From contig SABC01000004.1 of NCBI GenBank assembly GCA_009929175.1, positions 1 through 64,000 of the forward strand: a stretch of 64,000 nt of DNA. The letters are read 5' to 3'. A program made the translations under genes and the position numbers. This DNA is from Bacteroidia bacterium. Its GTDB lineage: Bacteria > Bacteroidota > Bacteroidia > Bacteroidales > UBA932. The notes beneath the pieces were generated by a model. That model saw nothing but the letters and a program-made list of their open reading frames with translations, was not told the DNA's origin and did not search any database. Positions 18,350 through 26,212 of this stretch are shown piece after piece. How positions within the stretch are numbered: the first letter of the stretch is position 1; every line of letters begins with the position of its first letter.

Positions 18350-18970
18350 ATCGCTACACCTTTTAAACCTCGCCCCGGAGGATTTGTCAAGAAGACAAAT
18401 AGCTCATCTTCAGTTAACAGAAGTATTGACAGGAGAAACATGTCAAACAGGAAAGTTGAGGATGGACCACGGATGAATTACAACATAACAGCCCTTAAGG
18501 TAAGGGTTGTGGGAGATAATGTTGAAAATCCGGGAGTATTCTCGACCACAGAGGCAATAAAGATGGCAGAGGCGATGGAGCTGGATCTTGTGGAGATATC
18601 TCCAAATGCCGATCCTCCTGTTTGTAAGATAATTGATTACCAAAAGTTTATCTACCAACAGAAGAAAAAAGCAAAGGAGATTAAAGCCAATGCCCAAAAG
18701 GTTGTCATCAAAGAGATCCGCTTTGGTCCCAATACCGATGAGCACGATTTTCAGTTTAAGCTGAAACATGCAAAGTCATTTTTGGAAGAGGGTTCCAAAG
18801 TAAAAGCTTATGTTTTTTTCAAAGGCCGTTCCATTCTGTTTGCCGCCCAGGGAGAAAAACTGCTTTTAAGGTTTGCCTACGAACTTGATGATTACGGCAA
18901 AGCAGAGCAGATGCCCAAGCTAGAAGGAAAAAGGATGATAATGATGTTATCACCTGCCAAGAAAAAATAG
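18350..18970 (+). CDS. infC: Translation initiation factor IF-3, probable AUC start
   Basis: This is a 206-residue IF-3 if started at ATC 18350. The core is unmistakable: an N-domain from [13 protein letters not shown] with [24 protein letters not shown], a basic linker ([12 protein letters not shown]), and a C-domain with [27 protein letters not shown]. The first ATG is at 18440, but the frame is open back to an in-frame TAA at 18344-18346. The extra 30 codons are basic and coding-like, beginning [16 protein letters not shown] after the start residue. The ATC sits 7 bases behind GGAGGA. IF-3 genes elsewhere use rare starts (AUU in E. coli) so that IF-3 limits its own synthesis. If 18440 were used, the protein would have 176 residues. 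Confidence 0.93.
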   Translation: MATPFKPRPGGFVKKTNSSSSVNRSIDRRNMSNRKVEDGPRMNYNITALKVRVVGDNVENPGVFSTTEAIKMAEAMELDLVEISPNADPPVCKIIDYQKFIYQQKKKAKEIKANAQKVVIKEIRFGPNTDEHDFQFKLKHAKSFLEEGSKVKAYVFFKGRSILFAAQGEKLLLRFAYELDDYGKAEQMPKLEGKRMIMMLSPAKKK

Positions 18971-19007
18971 TTGAAGAGTAATAATCTTAATTAAAACCAG
19001 ATAAACA

Positions 19008-19202
19008 ATGCCAAAGATTAAGACCAACTCCGGTGCAAAAAAGCGTTTCCAGCTTACCGGATCAGGTAAAGTGAAGAGAAAACACGCCTACAAGAGTCAC
19101 ATTCTCACCAAGAAGACAATCAAGCAAAAGAGGAATCTAACCTATTCTGCTTTGGTTTCGACTGCGGATGAGAAACGTATCAAAGCTCTTTTGGTAGCTT
19201 AG
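19008..19202 (+). CDS. rpmI: 50S ribosomal protein L35
   Basis: This 64-residue basic protein starts [22 protein letters not shown] and contains [14 protein letters not shown], both diagnostic for L35. It is part of the large ribosomal subunit. It sits in the classical infC-rpmI-rplT order, 37 bases after infC. The 90-base gap to rplT is longer than the others and shows no terminator. Confidence 0.97.
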   Translation: MPKIKTNSGAKKRFQLTGSGKVKRKHAYKSHILTKKTIKQKRNLTYSALVSTADEKRIKALLVA

Positions 19203-19292
19203 TTCCAAATTATTATTAACCTGAATGTGCAGCAGGAAAAGTTTCTCAACAGGAGGAGAGCGCTGACATTCTTAAAACCAATTTAGTGTAGT

Positions 19293-19637
19293 ATGCCAAG
19301 ATCGGTAAACTCGGTGGCCTCAAGAGCCCGCCGTAAAAAAATTTTAAAACTGACACGGGGTAATTTTCTTGCTCGTGCCAATGTTTGGACGGTAGCAAAA
19401 AACACCTACGAAAAGGGTCTGACTTATGCCTACCGCGACCGTAAAAACAAAAAACGCGCATTCCGTGCATTGTGGATCCAGAGGATCAACGCTGCAGCAA
19501 GGCAACATGGTATGAACTACTCGCAGTTCATAGGTAAACTTGCAAAAAGCAATGTGGGACTTAACCGTAAGGTTCTTGCCGACCTGGCAATGAATAACCC
19601 GCAGGCATTTGAAGCGATTATCAACTCTGTAAAATAG
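19293..19637 (+). CDS. rplT: 50S ribosomal protein L20
   Basis: This 114-residue ribosomal protein of typical length starts [20 protein letters not shown] and contains [21 protein letters not shown] and [17 protein letters not shown]20 is needed early in 50S assembly, and in other bacteria it represses its own operon. The position in the thrS-infC-rpmI-rplT block is the common one. lepB begins 6 bases after the stop. Confidence 0.98.
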   Translation: MPRSVNSVASRARRKKILKLTRGNFLARANVWTVAKNTYEKGLTYAYRDRKNKKRAFRALWIQRINAAARQHGMNYSQFIGKLAKSNVGLNRKVLADLAMNNPQAFEAIINSVK

Positions 19638-19643
19638 ACCAAA

Positions 19644-20999
19644 TTGAAAATTCTCCGGATAAAAGGCAACAAATGGTTCAGGTTTGGTATCTGGGCTCTT
19701 TTGTATTTGCTTTGGGTGGTATGGTTTGGCAACTGGTGGTTCCTTTTGGGATTGGCGGTGGTTTTTGACATATTCATCACCCGTAAGGTTAAATGGGCCT
19801 TTTGGAAAAAACATTACAAACCCGGTGAGAAACGAAATTCGTGGCTGGAATGGCTGGATGCCATAATCTTTGCGTTGGTGGTATCTACCTTCATAAAGTC
19901 TTTCTTTTTTGAAGCATATATGATACCTACATCATCCATGGAGAGGACGCTTATGACAGGTGATTACCTGTTTGTCAGCAAACTTTCATACGGACCTAAG
20001 GTTTCCCAGACACCACTCTCGTTCCCTCTTGTGCATAATGTTTTACCTGTCACCGGAGGAGAGTCTTACCTTACCTGGATACAAAATCCCTACAGAAGGC
20101 TCAAAGGATTCTCCAAAGTGAATCGTGACGATATAGTAGTGTTTAATTTTCCACATGGTGATACTGTCCTAAAACAGATCCCCACTGAGGATTATTATAC
20201 ACATGCAAGGATTCACGGAAGGGAGCAGACTATCCGGATGTACGGGCCGGTAGTGGTAAGGCCTGATGATAAAAAGGACAATTACGTCAAACGATGTGTG
20301 GCAATTGCCGGAGATACTCTTAGTATAATCAACGGAAAGGTTCATGTTAACGGAGTTCCCCAAAAGGATTACCCCGGAATACAGAATACCTTTACCGTGA
20401 TAACAAGCGGTGCCCCTGTCAATGCCAGGATAATGGAGAACATGGGACTAAATCCCGAGGAACTATACTTTGATGCTTCGTTGCCAGGGTATACTTCATT
20501 CCCGTTGAACGAAAAAGAATCCAATGAGATATCTGCATTGGGAAATGTTGTAGAGGTCAGGCAGAACATAGATGTCTATCCTCCCGATTTTCCCGATTTC
20601 AAGCTGATGCTTTTTCCGTTCACCGATTCCCTTTCGTACCGTTGGACCAGGGATAACTTTGGTCCCCTGTGGATTCCGGCTCAAGGCGCAACAGTTACCC
20701 TTACACTGGGAAACCTGCCTCTTTACAGACGAATAATTACAGCCTATGAAGGTAATGAATTGGAAGTCAAAGAGGGTGTTATCCATATTAACGGACAACC
20801 AGCAAACAGCTACACATTCAAGATGGATTACTACTTCATGCTAGGAGACAACCGGCACAACTCGCTCGATTCCCGCTATTGGGGTTTTGTTCCCGAGTCA
20901 CATGTGGTTGGATCTCCGGCGGTGATATGGTTCTCAAAGAATCAGTACAAAGCTTTTCCTAGGAGCATCAGATGGAAAAGGATTTTTAAATTTGTGTAA
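19644..20999 (+). CDS. lepB: Signal peptidase I
   Basis: This 451-residue membrane serine protease removes signal peptides on the outer face of the inner membrane. Two hydrophobic segments lie near residues 14-45 and a third near 70-90, directly before the catalytic Ser98 in MIPTSSMERTLMTGDYLFVSK. The general base is Lys216 in VKRCVAIAGDTL. The C-terminal box is MLGDNRHNSLDSRYWGFVP (about 409-427). It is much longer than many bacterial enzymes because of a roughly 150-residue insertion before the final box. The start is TTG: no in-frame ATG occurs before codon 93. It is probably co-transcribed with rplT. Confidence 0.95.
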   Translation: MKILRIKGNKWFRFGIWALLYLLWVVWFGNWWFLLGLAVVFDIFITRKVKWAFWKKHYKPGEKRNSWLEWLDAIIFALVVSTFIKSFFFEAYMIPTSSMERTLMTGDYLFVSKLSYGPKVSQTPLSFPLVHNVLPVTGGESYLTWIQNPYRRLKGFSKVNRDDIVVFNFPHGDTVLKQIPTEDYYTHARIHGREQTIRMYGPVVVRPDDKKDNYVKRCVAIAGDTLSIINGKVHVNGVPQKDYPGIQNTFTVITSGAPVNARIMENMGLNPEELYFDASLPGYTSFPLNEKESNEISALGNVVEVRQNIDVYPPDFPDFKLMLFPFTDSLSYRWTRDNFGPLWIPAQGATVTLTLGNLPLYRRIITAYEGNELEVKEGVIHINGQPANSYTFKMDYYFMLGDNRHNSLDSRYWGFVPESHVVGSPAVIWFSKNQYKAFPRSIRWKRIFKFV

Positions 21000-21003
21000 A
21001 TAT

Positions 21004-21035
21004 TTTGGATTAAAAAAAAATATTCACGATATTTG
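21004..21035 (+). promoter_or_regulatory. Promoter of the rpmB-rpmG-DUF4295 unit
   Basis: TTTG at 21004-21007 and GATATTTG at 21028-21035 (one mismatch to TAnnTTTG) are 20 bases apart. The rpmB ATG is 37 bases downstream. Confidence 0.5.
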
Positions 21036-21071
21036 CAACCCTTGAAAAAATATTAAATTCTACGATATAAA

Positions 21072-21314
21072 ATGGCACGAGTTTGTCAAGTTACAGGAAA
21101 AAAGAGGATGATCGGGAACAATGTTTCTCACTCCAAGCGCAGGACCAAGCGTGAGTTTGCCCCAAACCTGCAAAACAAACGCATATGGTTTGCAGAGGAA
21201 CAGAGGTTCATAAACCTTAAGGTTTCGGCCGCAGGGATGCGCACAATCAACAAAAAAGGTCTGAGCGCCGTATTGAAGGAGGCCAAGGCCAAAGGTTTAA
21301 TTAACGTGATATAA
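21072..21314 (+). CDS. rpmB: 50S ribosomal protein L28
   Basis: This 80-residue ribosomal protein shows the family start MARVCQVTGKKRMIGNNVSHS and the block KRRTKREFAPNLQNKRIW. It is followed by rpmG and a DUF4295 gene at short spacing, the standard Bacteroidota order. No zinc-ribbon Cys set is present beyond the single N-terminal Cys. Confidence 0.97.
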   Translation: MARVCQVTGKKRMIGNNVSHSKRRTKREFAPNLQNKRIWFAEEQRFINLKVSAAGMRTINKKGLSAVLKEAKAKGLINVI

Positions 21315-21327
21315 TACATAGAGCAAT

Positions 21328-21510
21328 ATGGCAAAGAAAGGTAACAGGGTTCAGGTTATACTGGAGTGCACCGAACAAAGGGAAAGCGGTGTTCCCGGAA
21401 TTTCCAGGTATATTACTACCAAGAACAAGAAGAATACTACCCAGCGCCTGGAGCGTAAGAAATACAACCCATATCTCAAAAAGGTGACCCTACACCGTGA
21501 GATCAAGTAA
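21328..21510 (+). CDS. rpmG: 50S ribosomal protein L33
   Basis: This 60-residue ribosomal protein contains [11 protein letters not shown] and [25 protein letters not shown]. The CxxC pairs of the zinc-binding form are absent, so this is the zinc-independent type. It starts 13 bases after rpmB and precedes the DUF4295 gene by 23 bases. Confidence 0.96.
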   Translation: MAKKGNRVQVILECTEQRESGVPGISRYITTKNKKNTTQRLERKKYNPYLKKVTLHREIK

Positions 21511-21533
21511 GAAATATTAAAAATTGAGATAAA

Positions 21534-21695
21534 ATGGCAAAGAAAGTAGTTGCTACCTTTGGTGGTACTAAAGGATCAGGAAAAAACAACGTTAAATGCA
21601 TACGCATGGTACGTTCGGAACGTAGCGGTTCCTATGCTTTCAATGAGGAGATGGTTCCCGTTGATGGCGTAAAGGACTTCTTCGCTAAGAAGTAA
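21534..21695 (+). CDS. DUF4295 small basic protein
   Basis: This 53-residue protein begins MAKKVVATFGGTKGSGKNN and ends EEMVPVDGVKDFFAKK. This matches DUF4295, a very short protein nearly always encoded after rpmB and rpmG in Bacteroidota. The conserved location and basic character point to a ribosome-associated role, but no function is established to my knowledge. A terminator follows 17 bases after the stop. Confidence 0.9.
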   Translation: MAKKVVATFGGTKGSGKNNVKCIRMVRSERSGSYAFNEEMVPVDGVKDFFAKK

Positions 21696-21712
21696 TCTGT
21701 AATAATAGATTT

Positions 21713-21749
21713 AAAAGGCTGGTACATTTAGTTGTACCGGCCTTTTTTT
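21713..21749 (+). terminator. Intrinsic terminator after DUF4295
   Basis: AAGGCTGGTACA (21715-21726) pairs with TGTACCGGCCTT (21733-21744) through one G-T wobble, followed by a run of T to 21749. Confidence 0.9.
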
Positions 21750-21768
21750 GCATAAAGGGCAACTCTCT

Positions 21769-21800
21769 TTTGGCGGAGTTTGGCATTATTTGTATCTTCG
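21769..21800 (+). promoter_or_regulatory. Promoter of ftsY
   Basis: TTTG at 21769-21772 and TATCTTCG at 21793-21800 (one mismatch to TAnnTTTG) are 20 bases apart. The ftsY ATG is 19 bases downstream. Confidence 0.45.
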
Positions 21801-21818
21801 TAAGTTAATTTTATTCTT

Positions 21819-22778
21819 ATGGCACTATTTGGATTATTTGGCTCAAAATCAAAGGAAGAGAAGAGGGCGTTGGAAGAGGGTCTTGAAAAGACCAAGAGCG
21901 GTATTTTTGACCGGCTGGCCAGGGCAGTAGCAGGGAAATCCAAGGTGGACGATTCTATTCTTGACAGTATAGAGGAGGCTCTTATAGCATCTGACATAGG
22001 GGTTGAGACCACTTTGAGGATTATTGAAAAACTGGAAGAGAGGGTTGCAAAGGATAAGTTCATGAATACTTCTGAACTCAACTCCATACTTAAAGGGGTT
22101 ATTGAGCAGTTGCTGGATATCAGGGACAATGTCGGTGCAACTCCTGATGCTTTTGATTTTTCCAAAAAGCCTTATGTTGTTATGGTAGTCGGGGTAAACG
22201 GTGTCGGTAAAACAACCACCATTGGCAAACTTGCTGCCAGGCTCAGGGAGTCCGGGAAGAGTGTTGTGTTGGGGGCTGCTGATACCTTTAGGGCTGCAGC
22301 TGTCGAACAGCTTGTCATTTGGAGTGAAAGGGCAGGTGTTCCCATCATCAAGCAAAAGATGGGTGCCGATCCTGCATCTGTGGCATTCGATGCTGTTTCG
22401 AGTGCGAAATCGACCGGGGCCGATGTTGTGCTGATTGATACTGCCGGAAGATTGCATAACAAGGTAAACCTTATGAATGAATTGACAAAAATCCGCAATG
22501 TGATGGGGAAGGTGGTTCCAGGTGCTCCCCACGAAGTGTTGTTGGTACTGGATGGCTCAACGGGGCAGAATGCTTACCAGCAGGCAAAAGAATTTACAAA
22601 AGCAACGGAGGTGACTGCATTGGCGGTAACAAAGCTTGACGGTACAGCTAAGGGAGGGGTGGTGATAGGCATTTCGGACCAATTCGGTATTCCTGTCAAG
22701 TTCATCGGTGTGGGAGAGAAGATAGAAGATTTGCAGCTCTTCGACAAAAAGGAGTTTGTTGAGTCGCTGTTCGAATAG
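21819..22778 (+). CDS. ftsY: Signal recognition particle receptor FtsY
   Basis: This 319-residue SRP GTPase docks SRP-bound ribosomes at the inner membrane. A short acidic-basic N-terminus and the helical N domain (about residues 20-105) precede the G domain. The G domain has G1 GVNGVGKTTTIGKLA (about 127-141), the insertion-box region DTFRAAAVEQL, G3 DTAGRLHNK and G4 TKLDGTAKGG. The long acidic A domain of E. coli FtsY is missing, which is normal for this phylum. pheT follows after 58 bases. Confidence 0.98.
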   Translation: MALFGLFGSKSKEEKRALEEGLEKTKSGIFDRLARAVAGKSKVDDSILDSIEEALIASDIGVETTLRIIEKLEERVAKDKFMNTSELNSILKGVIEQLLDIRDNVGATPDAFDFSKKPYVVMVVGVNGVGKTTTIGKLAARLRESGKSVVLGAADTFRAAAVEQLVIWSERAGVPIIKQKMGADPASVAFDAVSSAKSTGADVVLIDTAGRLHNKVNLMNELTKIRNVMGKVVPGAPHEVLLVLDGSTGQNAYQQAKEFTKATEVTALAVTKLDGTAKGGVVIGISDQFGIPVKFIGVGEKIEDLQLFDKKEFVESLFE

Positions 22779-22836
22779 GCCAATTCAATGTATTAAACAA
22801 GAATCATAAGAGAAAAATTTTAAAACAACCCTACCA

Positions 22837-25320
22837 ATGAAGATTTCGTACAACTGGTTAAAAAGATATTTGCAAACAGAAATTCCTGTATCACAGATAG
22901 AAGAGATTCTTACTTCAATAGGTCTCGAAGTGGAATCGGTTGAGACAACCGAACAAATCCCCGGAGGGCTGGCCGGTGTATTCACAGGGGAGGTTGTGGA
23001 GTGTGCCAAACATCCCGGAGCAGACAAACTCAGCCTGACAAAGGTTGATGTTGGCAGCGGGGAGCTTTTGAGCATAGTTTGTGGAGCTCCCAACGTTGCT
23101 GCCGGCCAAAAGGTGCTGGTCGCTACTGTGGGTACCGCTCTTACCTTTGCCGGTGGAGAGGTGTTAAAGATAAAAAGGTCAAAGATACGGGGAGAAGAGA
23201 GCATGGGGATGATTTGTGCTGAGGATGAGCTTGGTATAGGGACTTCGCATGATGGGATCATGGTGCTCGATCCGGATACTCCTGTTGGTATCAGTGCCAA
23301 GGAGTTCCTTAAACTGGACAGTGATACCGTTTTCGAGATAGGGCTGACCCCTAACCGCATAGATGCTGCTTCACACATAGGTGTTGCCAGGGACCTTAAT
23401 GCTTACCTTAAGTTCAACGGGATAGGGTGTGAATTTGAAATACCCGGGGTAAATGAATTTGATAACATCCAAAAATCGGAAATAACTAAATCTGCTGACC
23501 TTGAGGTGACAGCTAAGGATGGTGCTCCAAAGTACTACGGCCTTACAATGGATAATGTGAATGTTGCCCCATCTCCGGAGTGGCTTCAAAACGCATTAAG
23601 GGCCATAGGTCTAAGGCCTATCAATAATGTAGTGGATGTGACCAATTTTGTATTGCACGAGACCGGGCATCCTTTGCATGCGTTTGATTATAATAAGATT
23701 GACGGAGGCAAGGTAGTGGTCAGAAGGGCATTTGAGGGAGAGAAATTTGTAACGCTGGACCAGGCAGAGCGGGTTCTGAGTGCAGAGGATCTTATGATTT
23801 GCAATGCAGCGAAACCAATGTGTATTGCAGGAGTTTTCGGTGGGGATGAGTCGGGGGTAACAGCTTCTACAACAAAGGTATTTATTGAGAGTGCCTTTTT
23901 TAATCCGGTTTCTGTCAGGAAGAGTTCAAAGCGTCACAACCTCAAGACCGACGCCTCGTTTCGTTTTGAAAGGGGAGCCGATCCCGATAACGTGGAATTT
24001 GCCTTGAAAAGAGCTGCAATATTATTATCCCTTCTTTCGGGAGCCAGGGTGTGCGGAGAGATTGTAAGGTTTGATGGCGATATCCCTTCCAAGGCTGTGG
24101 CAGAGTTGGATTTCTCCAGGATGGAGAGGTTGATTGGTAAGGAGATAGGGTTAGCAAACATAAAGAAATTATTGGAGCTTTTGGATTTTGATATCCTTTC
24201 AGTCAACGGGGAGGGAGCCAAGGTATCTGTTCCCCGCTACAGGGTAGATGTAACGCGTGAGTGCGATGTGGTGGAAGATATATTGAGGATTTACGGTTAC
24301 AATAATATAGAGTTGCCGCAGAGGATGAGTGCTTCACTGACTCCCGGCTTCAAACCCGATCCAGAAAGAATCCGTACTTTGGCCGCCAATCTTTTAGTCG
24401 ATAACGGGTTTTACGAGATGATGAACAACTCGCTTACAAAGAGTGATTATTATTCCAAACTAAAAACTTATCCCGAGGAGAGTCTGGTGAGGTTGCTCAA
24501 CCCTTTGAGCTCCGATCTTAATGCCATGAGACAGACCTTGCTTCTTAACGGTTTGGAGGTGGTTGCCTATAATGTAAACAGGCAACATACCGAACTCAGG
24601 TTGTTTGAATTTGGGAATGTTTATTCCTTGGAACAGTCTATTGGTAGTTCTAATGATGCCCAGGAACCGGACAAACTGAAAGCCTACAAGGAGAGTTCCC
24701 GTTTATCCATGGTCGTGACAGGGCAGGGCTCCCCTTATTGGAGAGGGAAAAAGGCTCCGGGCAATTATTTCATGCTCAAAGGGTATGTTGAGGCATTGCT
24801 CAAAAGATTCGGTATTGACATCAATGATTTTGAATATGTAGCGGCGCCTGCCGATCTCTTTGAGGAGGGGCTTGCTTTAAAGACAAAAAGCGGCAAGGAG
24901 TTGGGATACTTTGGTACTGTCAGGAAGAGCCTTGCAAAACAGTTTGACATCAAGCAGGATGTTTATGCAGCTGAGCTTAGCTGGGACATGATCCTTACAC
25001 AGGTCAAAAAGAAAAGGGTTCTCTACAGCGAACTGCCTAAATATCCCTCGGTTACAAGGGACTTGGCTTTGCTTGTAGACGAGGCAGTTACTTACTCACA
25101 ATTACGCCAGGCCTCTTTTTCTGCCGAAAGGAAACTGCTCAAAAACGTGGTTTTGTTTGATGTTTACAGAGGTGACAAGATACCTGCAGGTAAAAAACAG
25201 TATGCCTTGAGCTTTACCCTTCAGGACTTGGGAAATACCCTTACCGATAAGGTTGTAGAGGAAGTTATGTCTAAATTGCTGGATACTTTTTCAAAGAATA
25301 TCGGAGCATCATTGAGATAA
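22837..25320 (+). CDS. pheT: Phenylalanyl-tRNA synthetase beta subunit
   Basis: This 827-residue subunit is of usual length. The order is an N-terminal B1 strand (MKISYNWLKRYLQ), the tRNA-binding EMAP-like domain (about residues 40-150, VVECAKHPGADKLSLTKVDVG), the B3/B4 editing domain, the B5 domain, a catalytic-like core and a C-terminal FDX-ACB anticodon domain (about 733-827, YSELPKYPSVTRDLALLV). It pairs with PheS, which is not in the window, to charge tRNA-Phe; the beta subunit clears mischarged Tyr. The prenyltransferase gene follows after 7 bases. Confidence 0.98.
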   Translation: MKISYNWLKRYLQTEIPVSQIEEILTSIGLEVESVETTEQIPGGLAGVFTGEVVECAKHPGADKLSLTKVDVGSGELLSIVCGAPNVAAGQKVLVATVGTALTFAGGEVLKIKRSKIRGEESMGMICAEDELGIGTSHDGIMVLDPDTPVGISAKEFLKLDSDTVFEIGLTPNRIDAASHIGVARDLNAYLKFNGIGCEFEIPGVNEFDNIQKSEITKSADLEVTAKDGAPKYYGLTMDNVNVAPSPEWLQNALRAIGLRPINNVVDVTNFVLHETGHPLHAFDYNKIDGGKVVVRRAFEGEKFVTLDQAERVLSAEDLMICNAAKPMCIAGVFGGDESGVTASTTKVFIESAFFNPVSVRKSSKRHNLKTDASFRFERGADPDNVEFALKRAAILLSLLSGARVCGEIVRFDGDIPSKAVAELDFSRMERLIGKEIGLANIKKLLELLDFDILSVNGEGAKVSVPRYRVDVTRECDVVEDILRIYGYNNIELPQRMSASLTPGFKPDPERIRTLAANLLVDNGFYEMMNNSLTKSDYYSKLKTYPEESLVRLLNPLSSDLNAMRQTLLLNGLEVVAYNVNRQHTELRLFEFGNVYSLEQSIGSSNDAQEPDKLKAYKESSRLSMVVTGQGSPYWRGKKAPGNYFMLKGYVEALLKRFGIDINDFEYVAAPADLFEEGLALKTKSGKELGYFGTVRKSLAKQFDIKQDVYAAELSWDMILTQVKKKRVLYSELPKYPSVTRDLALLVDEAVTYSQLRQASFSAERKLLKNVVLFDVYRGDKIPAGKKQYALSFTLQDLGNTLTDKVVEEVMSKLLDTFSKNIGASLR

Positions 25321-25327
25321 AAATAAT

Positions 25328-26212
25328 ATGGGAGTAATCATGCAGGTTGTGGGAAGGTTCTTCTCTTTGGTGAAATTTTCCCATACCCTCTTTGCCATGC
25401 CTTTTGCTCTAATCGGTTTTGTACTGGCATTGACAACCACTGGAAACCCTTTTACACTAAGGCTGTTTTTGTTGGTACTGCTGGCAATGGTATCGGCCAG
25501 GAATGCAGCCATGGGGTTCAACCGTTACCTGGACAGGGATATAGATGCCCTTAATCCGAGGACCAGCAGCAGGGAGATACCTGCCGGGATCATATCTGCA
25601 AGGAGTGCTCTGGTTTTTGTAATTGCCAATTCCATCGTTTTTCTCCTGTCAGCATTCTTTATAAACCAACTTAGTTTTGTATTATCTTTCCCGGCTTTGG
25701 GGGTTTTACTGGGATACAGCTATATGAAGAGAGTCTCTGCACTCAGCCATTATGTGTTGGGGATAGCACTTGCGATTGCTCCTACGGGTGCTTATATTGC
25801 AGTGGCAGGCAGTTTTGACATGGCACCGGTTATACTCTCTTTCCTGGTTCTTTTTTGGGTAAGCGGGTTTGATATAATATACTCGCTTGCAGATGCAGGT
25901 TTTGACCGGGAGCACTCACTCCATTCGGTCCCGGGAACATTTGGTGTAAAAAATGCCCTGCGGATTTCATCGGCAGGGCATCTGATGGTGCTTCCCTTTT
26001 TGGCCTGGTTCTATTTATTGGTTAACAGTGTGGCTAATTTGCTGGGCTGGATCTATTTTTTCGGTGCTGTGGTTTTTTTGGTGTTGTTGCTGTGGCAACA
26101 CCTGATTGTTTCGTCCAGGGACTTAAGCAGGGTAAATGCTGCATTCTTTACCGCGAACGGGGTTGCGTCTGTCTTGTTTGCACTGTTTACCATCGCCGAC
26201 CTATTGTTCTGA
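25328..26212 (+). CDS. UbiA-family polyprenyltransferase (MqnP/UbiA-like)
   Basis: This 294-residue integral membrane prenyltransferase has about eight helices. The first Asp-rich motif is NRYLDRDIDALNPRTSSREIPAG (about residues 65-87) and the second is YSLADAGFDREH (about 184-195). These bind the Mg-diphosphate of the prenyl donor. The pattern matches the 4-hydroxybenzoate-type group that includes MqnP of the futalosine menaquinone route; the aromatic acceptor cannot be told from sequence alone. It is close behind pheT and overlaps the tail of the convergent M14 gene by 12 bases. An alternative ATG lies at 25340. Confidence 0.87.
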   Translation: MGVIMQVVGRFFSLVKFSHTLFAMPFALIGFVLALTTTGNPFTLRLFLLVLLAMVSARNAAMGFNRYLDRDIDALNPRTSSREIPAGIISARSALVFVIANSIVFLLSAFFINQLSFVLSFPALGVLLGYSYMKRVSALSHYVLGIALAIAPTGAYIAVAGSFDMAPVILSFLVLFWVSGFDIIYSLADAGFDREHSLHSVPGTFGVKNALRISSAGHLMVLPFLAWFYLLVNSVANLLGWIYFFGAVVFLVLLLWQHLIVSSRDLSRVNAAFFTANGVASVLFALFTIADLLF

